In this document: positions 7,674 to 14,943 of the stretch, piece by piece
How the letters are laid out: every line of letters begins with the position of its first letter
How positions within the stretch are numbered: position 1 is the stretch's first letter
NCBI RefSeq assembly: GCF_030269765.1
Contig: NZ_BSTX01000006.1
Span: forward strand, 62,001-126,000
Direction of reading: 5' to 3'
Length of the DNA: 64,000 nt
From: Actinorhabdospora filicis
GTDB lineage: Bacteria > Actinomycetota > Actinomycetes > Mycobacteriales > Micromonosporaceae
Program-made: the position numbers and the translations under genes
Notes under the pieces: model-generated
What the model saw: only the letters and a program-made list of their open reading frames with translations
Database searches by the model: none
What the model was told of the DNA's origin: nothing

Positions 7674-8353
7674 ACGCCTGTGGTGCGGGACACGGCGGTG
7701 TGCAGGTGGATCTCGCCGATCTGGACCTCGATCCGCACGCGCACCGGCTCGCCACCGGTGACGCGGTGGACGTTGTCGCGGACGCGGCCCATGGCCATCG
7801 ACAGGTCGGTCTCCACGCTGGACCCGGCCGACACGCCGACCGACGCGCTGCCGTGCGTCACCTCGACCTCGACCTCCCCGGCGGTGACCTCGTCGATGCG
7901 CACGTTCCCCGTCACGGTCAGCGCCTTCGCGCCGCGCGCCACGTGCCCGGCGGTGATGTGGCCGGTGGTGGAGCGCAGGTCCACGGTCTCGGCCGCGTCG
8001 ACGGTGATCTGGCCGACCTCGCTGGCCAGGACGCAGGTGCCCAGCCGTCCCTCGGTGCGCAGGACGCCCAGGGCGACGTCGCCCTGCACGTGCGAGCCGA
8101 GCGGGAGGGTGACGGTCACGTCGATCGAGCCGGGCTTCTTCAGCGCGCCCGTCTTGGGCGCGGTCACCACGACCTCGCCGTTGCCGCCGGTCACTGTGGT
8201 CTCGGCGGCCGCCTTGACATCGCGGGAACGGCCCGGGTCGCTGGGGCGCACCTCGACCGTGGCCTCGGCGGCGTCACCGGCGCGGACGGCCAGGTTGGCC
8301 ACCGGCGCGGTGACGACGAGGCGCACGGGCGCGGCGGCGGGGAAGGTCTGCAT
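7670..8353 (-). CDS. DUF4097-family protein, 227 aa
   Basis: The whole length is a run of short beta strands with alternating hydrophobic residues and recurring G-x-V/I-x-V/A units (for example VDLRSTTGHITAGHV and LTVTGNVRIDEVTAGEVEVEVTHGS), typical of DUF4097/adhesin-like proteins that fold as right-handed beta solenoids. No signal peptide or membrane segment is visible (MQTFPAAAPVRLVVTAP), so it is probably cytoplasmic. The function of this family is not established. The start at ATG 8353 is preceded by a GGAG site (minus-strand TGGAGG near 8360). It lies downstream of the ferredoxin gene by 59 bp and could be on the same transcript as the P450 operon. Confidence 0.75.
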   Translation of the reverse strand: MQTFPAAAPVRLVVTAPVANLAVRAGDAAEATVEVRPSDPGRSRDVKAAAETTVTGGNGEVVVTAPKTGALKKPGSIDVTVTLPLGSHVQGDVALGVLRTEGRLGTCVLASEVGQITVDAAETVDLRSTTGHITAGHVARGAKALTVTGNVRIDEVTAGEVEVEVTHGSASVGVSAGSSVETDLSMAMGRVRDNVHRVTGGEPVRVRIEVQIGEIHLHTAVSRTTGV

Positions 8354-8412
8354 CGGGACTCCTGGAGGGATGGGGCGGGCGCCGGGGTGGCGCCCGCTTG
8401 ATCATCGGAAGG

Positions 8413-8613
8413 CTAGTGGCCGGTGCTGACGGTGATCGCGCCGACCGGGCAGAGCCCGGCCGCCTCGGCGGCGGCCTCGGCGTGCTCCGCCCAGGACGAC
8501 GGGTCGGGCGCGGTCCCGAGCCCCTCGCCGTCCTGCTCGAAGACCTCCGGCGCGGTCAGCGCGCACATGCCCGAACCGGCGCAGCGGTCCCGGTCGACGG
8601 TCACGCGCATCAT
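8413..8613 (-). CDS. 3Fe-4S ferredoxin partner of P450, 66 aa
   Basis: A short acidic protein starting MMRVTVDRDRCAGSGMCALTAP and ending LCPVGAITVSTGH carries the cysteine pattern C-x5-C ... CP of single-cluster ferredoxins (C11, C17 and C54) found next to actinobacterial P450s. It donates electrons to the P450. Its ATG (8611-8613) overlaps the P450 stop as ATGA, so the two are translationally coupled. The longer frame upstream to 8769 is a shadow inside the P450 gene. Confidence 0.9.
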   Translation of the reverse strand: MMRVTVDRDRCAGSGMCALTAPEVFEQDGEGLGTAPDPSSWAEHAEAAAEAAGLCPVGAITVSTGH

Positions 8614-9818
8614 TCGCCCCACGCCACGGGCATCGAGGTCAGGCCGTGGATGGAGGCGTCGGACGCGCGGGTGACGGCCTCGCCGGCGAGCCGCAGGTCC
8701 GGGAAGCGCCGCAGCAGCGCCGGGAACGCCACCCGCATCTCCACGCGCGCCAGCTGCTGGCCCAGGCACTGGTGGACGCCGTGGCCGAAGGCCAGGTGCC
8801 CGGCGGCGTGCCGCCGCAGGTCCAGCGCGCCGGGATCGGCGAAGCGCGCGTCGTCGCGGTTGGCGACGTTCACCGCGACCATGAGCGTCGTCCCGGCCGG
8901 GATGACCTGGCCGCCCAGCTCGACCTCTTCGAGGGTCACCCGGGGGATCGGCGAGGCGATCGACAGGTACCGCATCAGCTCCTCGACCGCGCCCGGCACG
9001 GCCTCGGGGTCATCGCGCATGATCGCGGCCTGCTCGGGCCGCTCCAGCAGCGCCAGGACGCCCAGGGCGAGCATGCTCGCGGTGGTGTCCAGGCCCGCCG
9101 CCAGCAGCAGCGTGGCGATGCCGCCGTGCTCCTCGGGGGTCATCTCGCTGTCGGTGAGATCGCTGAGCAGGTCGTCGGTGGGATTGGCGCGCTTGGCGGC
9201 CACCAGGGCCGCGTTGTATTCGCCGAGCGCGCTGAAGGACGCCATGCGCTCCTCCATGCTCGCGTCGCCGCCGAAGACGTTCTCCACATGCCCGCGGAAC
9301 ATGTCCCGCTCGTCGTAGGGGACCCCGAGCAGCTCGCAGATCAGCATCGTCGGGATCGGCTGCGCGAAGGCCGTCACCAGGTCCACCGGCGGGCCCTGCT
9401 CGGCCATCAGGTCCAGGTGCACCGCGGTGACCTCCTCGATGCGCTCGGTGAGCATCCGCATCCGCCGGACGGTGAAGCGCCCGGTCAGCATCCGGCGCAG
9501 CCGCCCGTGCTCCGGCTCGTCGAGGGCGGTCAGGTCCCCCGCCAGCCCCGGCGGGATCTCGTCGCCGAACTGCTCGCGGAAGTCGATCGTCGGGTGGTGC
9601 ATCAGCTCCTGGCGCGAGCTGAACCGCCGGTTGTCGGCCAGCACCTCGCGGGCCAGGGCGTACCCGGTGACCAGGTAGCCCTCGTGCCCGTCGGTGAAGA
9701 CCGAGCGGACGATCGGCGACTCCTCCGCCAGCCGCGACAGCTCCGGCGGCGGGGAGAACGGACAGCCGGGCGCACGCTCGGCCGGCATCCCGGCGACCGT
9801 GGGGATGGTCTCGCTCAT
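8610..9818 (-). CDS. Cytochrome P450, 402 aa
   Basis: ATG 9818 (MSETIPTVAG) is chosen over GTG 9833 because AGAGGA lies 7 bp upstream of it. The I-helix oxygen-binding motif AGLDTTAS, the K-helix E-x-x-R (EELMR) and the haem-binding loop FGHGVHQCLG with C351 are intact, so it is a soluble class I bacterial monooxygenase of the usual CYP105/CYP107-like size. Electrons come from the overlapping ferredoxin gene. The substrate is unknown; control by the divergent HTH/MarR regulator suggests a role in modifying or degrading a small molecule sensed by that regulator. Confidence 0.95.
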   Translation of the reverse strand: MSETIPTVAGMPAERAPGCPFSPPPELSRLAEESPIVRSVFTDGHEGYLVTGYALAREVLADNRRFSSRQELMHHPTIDFREQFGDEIPPGLAGDLTALDEPEHGRLRRMLTGRFTVRRMRMLTERIEEVTAVHLDLMAEQGPPVDLVTAFAQPIPTMLICELLGVPYDERDMFRGHVENVFGGDASMEERMASFSALGEYNAALVAAKRANPTDDLLSDLTDSEMTPEEHGGIATLLLAAGLDTTASMLALGVLALLERPEQAAIMRDDPEAVPGAVEELMRYLSIASPIPRVTLEEVELGGQVIPAGTTLMVAVNVANRDDARFADPGALDLRRHAAGHLAFGHGVHQCLGQQLARVEMRVAFPALLRRFPDLRLAGEAVTRASDASIHGLTSMPVAWGE

Positions 9819-9886
9819 GACGGGTCCTCTCACTCCCGGCGCCCGCCCCGCAGACGCCGTAGCGCGTGGTCTTCAGTACATCTCGA

Positions 9887-9935
9887 ACGGTACGGCGATG
9901 CCCGGTTTGATGTCAATATAAGGGTACGTATATTG
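9887..9935. promoter_or_regulatory. Back-to-back promoters sharing one palindromic operator
   Basis: The perfect inverted repeat CAATATA-N8-TATATTG spans 9914-9935. The leftward P450 promoter has a consensus -35 TTGACA (minus strand, 9911-9916) overlapping one arm and a -10 TACCGT (9887-9892) 18 bp away. The rightward promoter has -35 TTGATG (9907-9912) and -10 TATATT (9929-9934, spacer 16) overlapping the other arm. A protein bound here would block both, predicting repression of the P450 and autorepression of the regulator. It is also the only AT-rich patch in the neighbourhood. Confidence 0.7.
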
Positions 9936-10044
9936 GAGTGTTATTGCTGGTAGAAGCGCTGAATCGTCGGCAATGACCGCCGCCGAACGAAGCCGTTTCA
10001 CCGAGGGTTGCAATGGCCTGCGCGCGAACGCGTACCCTCGGGGA

Positions 10045-10821
10045 ATGCCCGGAGAGCGACTGAACCAGGCCGAGCGCCGCCGCATCGCCGAAGCCCTCGC
10101 CGAGGGCGCGAGCTACGCCGCGATCGCGCGCGAACTCGGGCGTCCCAAGTCGACGGTGAGCCGCGAGGTCCTGCGCAACGGCGGTCCCGGACGCTACGAC
10201 GCCGCCCGCGCCCACGCCGACACCATCGCCCGCGCCCGCCGCACCGCGCCCGAGGTGACCCGGCCCGCTCCGGACGCCCCCGGCCGCGGCCGCGACCCCC
10301 GCGCCGTCCGCGCCTTCACCGGCATGTTCAACGAGCTGCTGGTGGCCGGAGGCATGACCCGCATGACCGCGCGCGTGCTGACCTGCCTGTACACCACCGA
10401 TTCGGGCAGCCTCACCGCCGCCGAACTGGTCGCCTGGCTGAAGATCAGCCCCGCCTCGGTGTCCACGGCGGTGGGATTTCTCGAAGGGCAGGGGTTGCTG
10501 CGTCGCGAGCGCGCGGACGGGCGGCGCGAGAGGTACGTGGTGGACGACGACGTGTGGCTGCGCGCGCTCGTCGAGACGGCCCGGGTGAACAGGATCTTGG
10601 CCGACGCCGCGATCGACGGAGCCGGGGCGTTCGGGCAGGCGACACCGACGGGGGCGCGTCTGGAGCGCTTCGGGCGGTTCCTGGGGAAGGTGTCGGAGGA
10701 GATGATGGCGTCGATCGAGAGGTCCCTGGTGGAGGCGGGGGAGTGGCAGGGGGAGTGGCCGGAGGGGCTTTCGGGGGAGCGGCGAGAGGGCGAAGTGGAC
10801 GGTGCCGGGGCGGGAGGGTGA
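10045..10821 (+). CDS. Transcriptional regulator: resolvase/IS30-type HTH fused to MarR/GbsR-like winged helix, 258 aa
   Basis: The start ATG 10045 (MPGERLNQAERRRIAEAL) removes a poor leader of the longer frame. Residues 5-60 form an IS30/Sin-type helix-turn-helix (EGASYAAIARELGRPKSTVSRE). Residues about 95-200 form a second, MarR/GbsR-like winged helix (TRMTARVLTCLYTTDSGSL through ISPASVSTAVGFLEGQG and the wing ERADGRRERYVV). The two DNA-binding domains in one chain are unusual. It is divergent from the P450 operon and shares its operator region, so it most likely represses the P450 and itself, releasing DNA on binding a ligand. The tail is glycine/glutamate rich and ends immediately before a CRISPR-like repeat. 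Confidence 0.8.
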   Translation: MPGERLNQAERRRIAEALAEGASYAAIARELGRPKSTVSREVLRNGGPGRYDAARAHADTIARARRTAPEVTRPAPDAPGRGRDPRAVRAFTGMFNELLVAGGMTRMTARVLTCLYTTDSGSLTAAELVAWLKISPASVSTAVGFLEGQGLLRRERADGRRERYVVDDDVWLRALVETARVNRILADAAIDGAGAFGQATPTGARLERFGRFLGKVSEEMMASIERSLVEAGEWQGEWPEGLSGERREGEVDGAGAGG

Positions 10822-10822
10822 G

Positions 10823-10851
10823 GAGCCCCCCGCGGGCGTGGGGGTGAGTTG
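10823..10851 (+). repeat. Solitary degenerate CRISPR-type repeat
   Basis: A 29-bp element directly after the regulator stop matches the two repeats at 11106 and 11167 through the core CCCC-G/A-CGGG-N-GTGGGG-N-TGAG. It is 283 bp from the next copy, not a multiple of the 61-bp repeat-spacer unit, so it is either a decayed outlying repeat or an unrelated hairpin of similar shape. Confidence 0.45.
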
Positions 10852-10862
10852 ATCGCGCTCGC

Positions 10863-11060
10863 CGCACCCACACCCACACCCACACCCACCTACCCGCACC
10901 CGCACCCGCCCGCACTTGCACCCGCACCCGCACCCGCCCGCACCCGCCCGCACCTGCACCCGCACCCGCCCGCACCTGCACCCGCTCACGCCCGCACTTG
11001 CGCTCGTCCGGCCGCATTCCGTCACGCCTGCCCGCACCCGCCTGCCCTGCACTCGTACAC
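10863..11060. repeat. Hexamer array CACCCG/CACCCA (G-rich on minus strand)
   Basis: About 200 bp of tandem CACCCA and CACCCG hexamers with CACCTG, CGCCCG and CACTTG variants. The array is densest at 10863-10990 and degenerates towards 11060. The minus strand is therefore a run of GGGTGN units able to form G-quadruplexes. No open frame here looks like a protein. Confidence 0.8.
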
Positions 11061-11105
11061 GCCCGGCCCCAGTCGCACCCCGCCCGGCCTGGCCACGGCG
11101 GCGAT

Positions 11106-11195
11106 GTGCTCCCCACGGGTGTGGGGATGAGCTGCGCATCGCGAAGAACAGCTCGACTGCCTCCGGGTACTCCCCACGGGTGTGGGGGTGATCCG
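11106..11195 (+). CRISPR. Two-repeat CRISPR relic, type I-E-like
   Basis: Two 29-bp repeats (11106-11134 and 11167-11195) share the core CTCCCCACGGGTGTGGGG with the hairpin CCCCAC/GTGGGG and TGA after it. They are separated by a 32-bp unique spacer (11135-11166), giving the 61-bp period normal for type I-E arrays of actinobacteria. No third repeat follows at 11228 and no cas gene is in the window. The right-hand repeat differs at several positions, as is usual for a terminal repeat. Confidence 0.65.
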
Positions 11196-11589
11196 CCGTG
11201 ACCATTGCCCTCGCGCGGGTGCGGAAGCGTCGCGAATCCGCCGTCGGGCTCCGGCCACTCACGGCCGGATGGCGTGCTCGCCGCCGGTGAGGCAACTCGG
11301 CCGGTGCGGGGTAACGGCCGGGCCGTGTTCGGCGACCGGCGTCGCATCGGTGCCCGCACGGCCGGAAACCCGCCACCGGCGCATCGGGTTCGCCGCGGCC
11401 CCTCGGCTCCACTCCCGGCGGGCTCGCCGACCGTCCGCGCCCGCCCCGCCACCCCATCGCGCTCGCCGTCGCCCCCACCCCGCGCGAAACCTGTCCATCG
11501 TTGTCTCCGGCGCGCCGCCCGATTCGCGAAGTTGATCATGATTTCGTGCTTAAGATCCATTTGTCACGGGTGCGTCTTGGTGGGGTGTC
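11196..11589. other. Non-coding stretch, no gene seen
   Basis: Nearly 400 bp between the CRISPR relic and the pentapeptide gene. All frames are arginine/proline/alanine low-complexity translations. The only local structure is an AT-richer patch around 11531-11560 (TTGATC and TAAGAT 13 bp apart), which may contain the pentapeptide gene promoter but has a poor spacer. Confidence 0.5.
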
Positions 11590-12057
11590 ATGAGCGGTGG
11601 GGTGGTGAGCCGCTGGCTCACCGTCGGGACCATGTCCATAGCGATGTCCATATCGACCTTCGGCTCGGCGTTCGCGTCGGCGCCGATGAGGTTCGTGGGC
11701 CTCCCGATGGGGCCGCCGGGAGAAATGCGCACCTGCGACCTGTCGGAGACCGCCGATCACGGCGGCGAGGACCTGTCCTTCTGCGATCTGGCGGGCTACA
11801 GCCTGTCCAAGATGGACCTCCGCGAGGCCGACCTGACGGGGGCCTCGCTGGAGGGTTCGCACGCTTTCGACGCGGCTTTCGCGGGGGCGGTCCTGTTCGC
11901 GGTGAACGCCCGTGAGGCCGACCTGACCGCGGCCGACCTCACCGGCGCCGACCTGCGGCTGGCCGATCTGCGCGGGGCGACCGTCACGGGTGTGCGCTGT
12001 GAAGGGGCTCGGCTGGAGCAGGCGATGCTTCCGGCCGAGTGGCCGTGCCCGGCCTGA
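11590..12057 (+). CDS. Secreted pentapeptide-repeat protein, 155 aa
   Basis: ATG 11590 has GGTGGGG 4 bp upstream. Residues 1-30 look like a signal peptide (VSRWLTVGTMSIAMSISTFGSAFASA). The mature part contains A(D/N)Lxx-type pentapeptides from about residue 60 to 140 (MDLREADLTGASLEG and AREADLTAADLTGADLRLADLRGA), which fold as a quadrilateral beta helix. Three cysteines (in RTCDLS, SFCDLA and GVRCEG) could form disulfides outside the cell. The role is unknown; cytoplasmic members often mimic DNA, but export argues against that here. Its 3' end overlaps the convergent MFS gene by 74 bp. Confidence 0.8.
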   Translation: MSGGVVSRWLTVGTMSIAMSISTFGSAFASAPMRFVGLPMGPPGEMRTCDLSETADHGGEDLSFCDLAGYSLSKMDLREADLTGASLEGSHAFDAAFAGAVLFAVNAREADLTAADLTGADLRLADLRGATVTGVRCEGARLEQAMLPAEWPCPA

Positions 12058-13243
12058 CTCCATCCGCCGCAAGCCCGTCCGCCGCGCCACCGTCCACATT
12101 GCTCCTGCGCGCCATGAGCGTGCGGGTGGCCAGGGCCACGCCCGCGAGGGCGGCCAGGCCCGCGCCGAGCCACATCGCGGTCGGCACTCCGGCGTGGTCG
12201 GTGGCGAGGCCGCCGACGAGCGCACCCGAGGCGATCGCCAGGTTGAACACCGAGGTGTAGGCGGCCGCCACGGTCTCGCGCGAGCCGGGGACCACACGCA
12301 GCGTCCACGTCTGCGTCCCCACCGACACGCCGCCGTAGGACACGCCCCAGGCCAGCAGCATCAGCGCCGAGGCGGCCGTTCCGCCGGCCAGTGGCGCGAT
12401 GGCGATGACGGCGGCGAGCGCGACGATGATGACCGCGAGGGCGCGGGTGGGCGCCTTCGCGACGCGGACCCCGGCGACGAAGTTGCCGATCACGCCCGCG
12501 ACGCCGTAGGCGAGCAGCAGCGCGCTGATCCCGTGCGCGCCGGCGTCCTCAAGCAGCGGCCGGACGTAGGTGTAGGCGGCGAAGTGGCCGCTCACCAGCA
12601 GCGCCGGGACGGCCAGGGCGAACACGAGACCGTGGGCCTTGCCGCCGCTCGCGGCGGGCACCGGCGGCAGTTTCGGCAGCAGCAGGACCAGGGCGAGGAC
12701 GACCAGCAGCGCCATCGCCGCCGCCGCGCCGAAGGCCCACCGCCAGCCGACCAGGTCGCCCAGGCGCGTCCCCATCGGCACGCCCAGCACCGAGGCGGCC
12801 GCGACGCCGCTGAACACGAGCGCGTTGGCGCGTGGCGCCGAGGCGGGCGGGACGAGCCGTGGCGCCAGCGTCGCCGCGATCACCCACACGCCGCCGATGG
12901 AGACGCCGACGCCGACGCGGGCCACCAGCATCAGCGGGAGGTTCGGCGCCCACGCGGCCATCACGTTCGCGGCGACCTGCAGCAGCATCAGCGACCAGAT
13001 GACGCGGCCGCGGTCGGCGCCGCGCGTGAAGCGGACCATCAGGGGCGCGGCGACGGCGGCGGTCAGGCCCGGGAGGGTCATCGTCAGGCCGGCCGCGCCC
13101 TCGCCGACGCCGAGCTCGTCGGCCATGGGGGTGAGCAGCCCGACGGGCAGCATCTCGGCGGTGACGACGGTGAAGGTGGCCGCGGTGGCGGCCAGGACGG
13201 CGGGGAATCCGCCGTGGTGCGGGGAGGACCTGCGAGGTGACAT
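11984..13243 (-). CDS. MFS transporter, DHA1/AraJ-like drug efflux family, 419 aa
   Basis: The protein has 12 hydrophobic segments in two halves, the loop-2/3 region VRFTRGADRGRVIW, and the fifth-helix antiporter-type segment VFSGVAAASVLGVPMGTRLGDLVGWRWAF (motif C-like G-x3-G). This fits the proton-coupled DHA1 exporters of the AraJ/YdhP group in the cytoplasmic membrane. The C-terminal 35 residues are a hydrophilic alanine/proline-rich tail that is encoded on DNA also used by the convergent pentapeptide gene. It is divergent from a LysR regulator that probably controls it. The substrate is unknown; sugars, arabinose-like compounds or drugs are possible. Confidence 0.9.
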   Translation of the reverse strand: MSPRRSSPHHGGFPAVLAATAATFTVVTAEMLPVGLLTPMADELGVGEGAAGLTMTLPGLTAAVAAPLMVRFTRGADRGRVIWSLMLLQVAANVMAAWAPNLPLMLVARVGVGVSIGGVWVIAATLAPRLVPPASAPRANALVFSGVAAASVLGVPMGTRLGDLVGWRWAFGAAAAMALLVVLALVLLLPKLPPVPAASGGKAHGLVFALAVPALLVSGHFAAYTYVRPLLEDAGAHGISALLLAYGVAGVIGNFVAGVRVAKAPTRALAVIIVALAAVIAIAPLAGGTAASALMLLAWGVSYGGVSVGTQTWTLRVVPGSRETVAAAYTSVFNLAIASGALVGGLATDHAGVPTAMWLGAGLAALAGVALATRTLMARRSNVDGGAADGLAADGVRPGTATRPEASPAPAEPLHSAHP

Positions 13244-13267
13244 GCGTCAAGCCTCTGGCCGCCGGGC

Positions 13268-13314
13268 TTGATGATCAACGGTGAAGACCTCATGCTTCCA
13301 TTAGCGGCACTAAT
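13268..13314. promoter_or_regulatory. LysR-type operators between MFS and regulator genes
   Basis: Two dyads lie in the 82-bp divergent gap: TTGAT-G-ATCAA (13268-13278) and ATTAG-N5-CTAAT (13300-13314). The second contains the T-N11-A core of LysR boxes and lies 12 bp before the LysR start, where autoregulation sites are usual. Confidence 0.6.
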
Positions 13315-13325
13315 CGGAGGTGGCA

Positions 13326-14180
13326 GTGGACCTGCGCGAGATCGAGGGCTTCCTGGCGGTGGCCGACGAGCTGCACTTCGGGCGCGCCGCCACCCGGCTG
13401 CGCGTCTCGCAGGGCCGGGTCTCGCAGCTCGTGCGGTCCCTGGAGACGCACGTGGGCGCGCGGCTCTTCGACCGCAGCAGCCGCCGCGTGGTGCTCACCC
13501 CGATCGGCGAGCGCTTCCGTGCCGGGCTCGTCCCCGCCTATGGTGCCCTGACCGGGGCGGTGGAGTCGGCGCGCGCCGAGGCGCGCGGCATCGCCGGGGT
13601 CCTGCGGATCGGTTTCCTCGGCGGCCTCAGCGAGCGGCTGACCGGCGCGATCGGGCGTTTCGAGGCCCGCCATCCCGACTGCGAGATCCGGCTGACCGAG
13701 GTCGTCCCGGCCGATCCCTTCGGGGCCGTCCGCTCCGGTGAGCTGGACACCACCGTCGTCCTCAACCCCGTCGCCGAGCCGGACCTGGTGACCACGCGTC
13801 CCTTCAGCCGGGCGCCGTTCGTCCTGGTGGTGTCGAACCGGCATCCCCTGGCCCGCAAGAAGATCGTCGGGCCCGAAGACCTCGCCGGGCACCCCGTGAT
13901 CGGCATGGCCGATCCCGCGCCGGAGTACTGGTGGCGCTACCCGTGGCCCGAGGCCGCGCCCACCGGACCGCGCGTCCGCACCTACCCGGAGGCCCTCGCG
14001 GCCGTGGCCGCCGGGCGCGGCGCGATGCTCCAGTGCGCGCCCACCGCCGCGCTGCATCCGCGAAGCGATGTCACGGTGGTTCCGACGCGGGAGCTGCCGG
14101 AGTCCTCGCTGACGCTGATCTGGCGGCGCGACGCGGAAACGGTGCGGCTGAAGGCCTTCGCCGAGGCGGTCAGTCGCTAG
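13326..14180 (+). CDS. LysR-family transcriptional regulator, 284 aa
   Basis: GTG 13326 is preferred to GTG 13320 because the GGAGG site at 13316-13320 then sits 5 bp away. Residues 1-60 hold the LysR winged helix (LREIEGFLAVADELHFGRAATRLRVSQGRVSQLVRSLE) and about 85-280 the periplasmic-binding-protein-like effector domain. It is divergent from the MFS exporter with palindromes between them, the common arrangement in which a LysR protein controls the adjacent transporter in response to a small molecule. Its 3' end overlaps the convergent downstream gene by 11 bp. Confidence 0.9.
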   Translation: MDLREIEGFLAVADELHFGRAATRLRVSQGRVSQLVRSLETHVGARLFDRSSRRVVLTPIGERFRAGLVPAYGALTGAVESARAEARGIAGVLRIGFLGGLSERLTGAIGRFEARHPDCEIRLTEVVPADPFGAVRSGELDTTVVLNPVAEPDLVTTRPFSRAPFVLVVSNRHPLARKKIVGPEDLAGHPVIGMADPAPEYWWRYPWPEAAPTGPRVRTYPEALAAVAAGRGAMLQCAPTAALHPRSDVTVVPTRELPESSLTLIWRRDAETVRLKAFAEAVSR

Positions 14181-14676
14181 CCTGTTTCAGCGCCGCCCTC
14201 GCCAGCGGCGTCAGCTGCGCCAGGACGTAGGCGTCCACCGGCGGGTGATCGCCCGCGCGGGCGAGGGTCGCGCCGGACATGCGCGCGGTGACCAGGGCGC
14301 GCAGGTCGCCGTCGCGGATCAGGAGGCGGGCCTCGGCGCCGTTGGAGCCGGGCGTCCCGGAGCCCTCGACGACCGTCAGGCAGCCCTCGCCGCCCTCGGT
14401 CTTCAGCGGGCTCTGGCAGCCGGAACCAGTGTCGTCGCGGGAGACGGTGACCACCAGCCGGTCCTCGCCGGCGTCCAGTTCGCACACCGCCGGTTTCGGG
14501 TGACCGGCCACCGACACCGACGGGTACAGCTCGCTCGCCGTCTTCGCCACCGGCGCGCAGTCGAGGGCGACCGGGCCCGGCCCGGTCAGCTTCAGCACCG
14601 CCGTGACGCTCCCGGCGATCAGCAGGAGGACGACGGCGATGACCTTGAGGAGGAACTTGAGGTCGGCGCGGCTCAC
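14170..14676 (-). CDS. Membrane-anchored hypothetical protein, 168 aa
   Basis: GTG 14676 is chosen because a TAGGAG site lies 5-6 bp upstream; the longer frame to 14748 is arginine-rich. The protein starts SRADLKFLLKVIAVVLLLIAGSVTAVLKL, one N-terminal transmembrane anchor with the remainder (about 135 residues) outside. The outer part has four cysteines (ALDCAP, AVCELD, SGCQSP, EGCLTV), likely two disulfides. I do not recognise the family. It is convergent with LysR and divergent from the injection-system operon, with no sign that it belongs to either. Confidence 0.65.
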   Translation of the reverse strand: MSRADLKFLLKVIAVVLLLIAGSVTAVLKLTGPGPVALDCAPVAKTASELYPSVSVAGHPKPAVCELDAGEDRLVVTVSRDDTGSGCQSPLKTEGGEGCLTVVEGSGTPGSNGAEARLLIRDGDLRALVTARMSGATLARAGDHPPVDAYVLAQLTPLARAALKQASD

Positions 14677-14943
14677 GGGTCTCCTACGGCGAGACGGGGA
14701 GACATCAGGGTAGCCGGAGAGCGCGACGCGGCTCCGCGCGCGGCGCAAGCGGAGGCGCCACTTCCCTTATGCCCTCCCGTTCCGGCCCCGCATTCACGGT
14801 CTCATGCCCTCACGGGCACAAAGCCTCGGCCGGACGGGACGAACCCCGATTCGCGTGTTCCGGATCACACCGGCCCGGCTCATGCTGACTCCACAGCGTG
14901 ACGCGCCGTCCGCTGCGCAGCGAAAGCGACCGTCGGAGGGATC
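14677..14943. other. Divergent gap upstream of the CIS operon
   Basis: This region must hold the promoter of the 28.5-kb CIS operon, but I find no convincing -35/-10 pair. The only clear element is the ribosome-binding site CGGAGGG (14935-14941) before the sheath start. The lack of a vegetative-type promoter fits an alternative sigma factor or activator. Confidence 0.4.

Noticed and set aside
10913..11478. Minus-strand proteins with SPHPWGA and PHTRGE motifs
   Set aside because: These are typical spurious translations of CRISPR repeats and the hexamer array, not genes.
11532..11556. TTGATC/TAAGAT as promoter of the pentapeptide gene
   Set aside because: The spacer is only 13 bp; it may be part of a promoter but cannot be called one.
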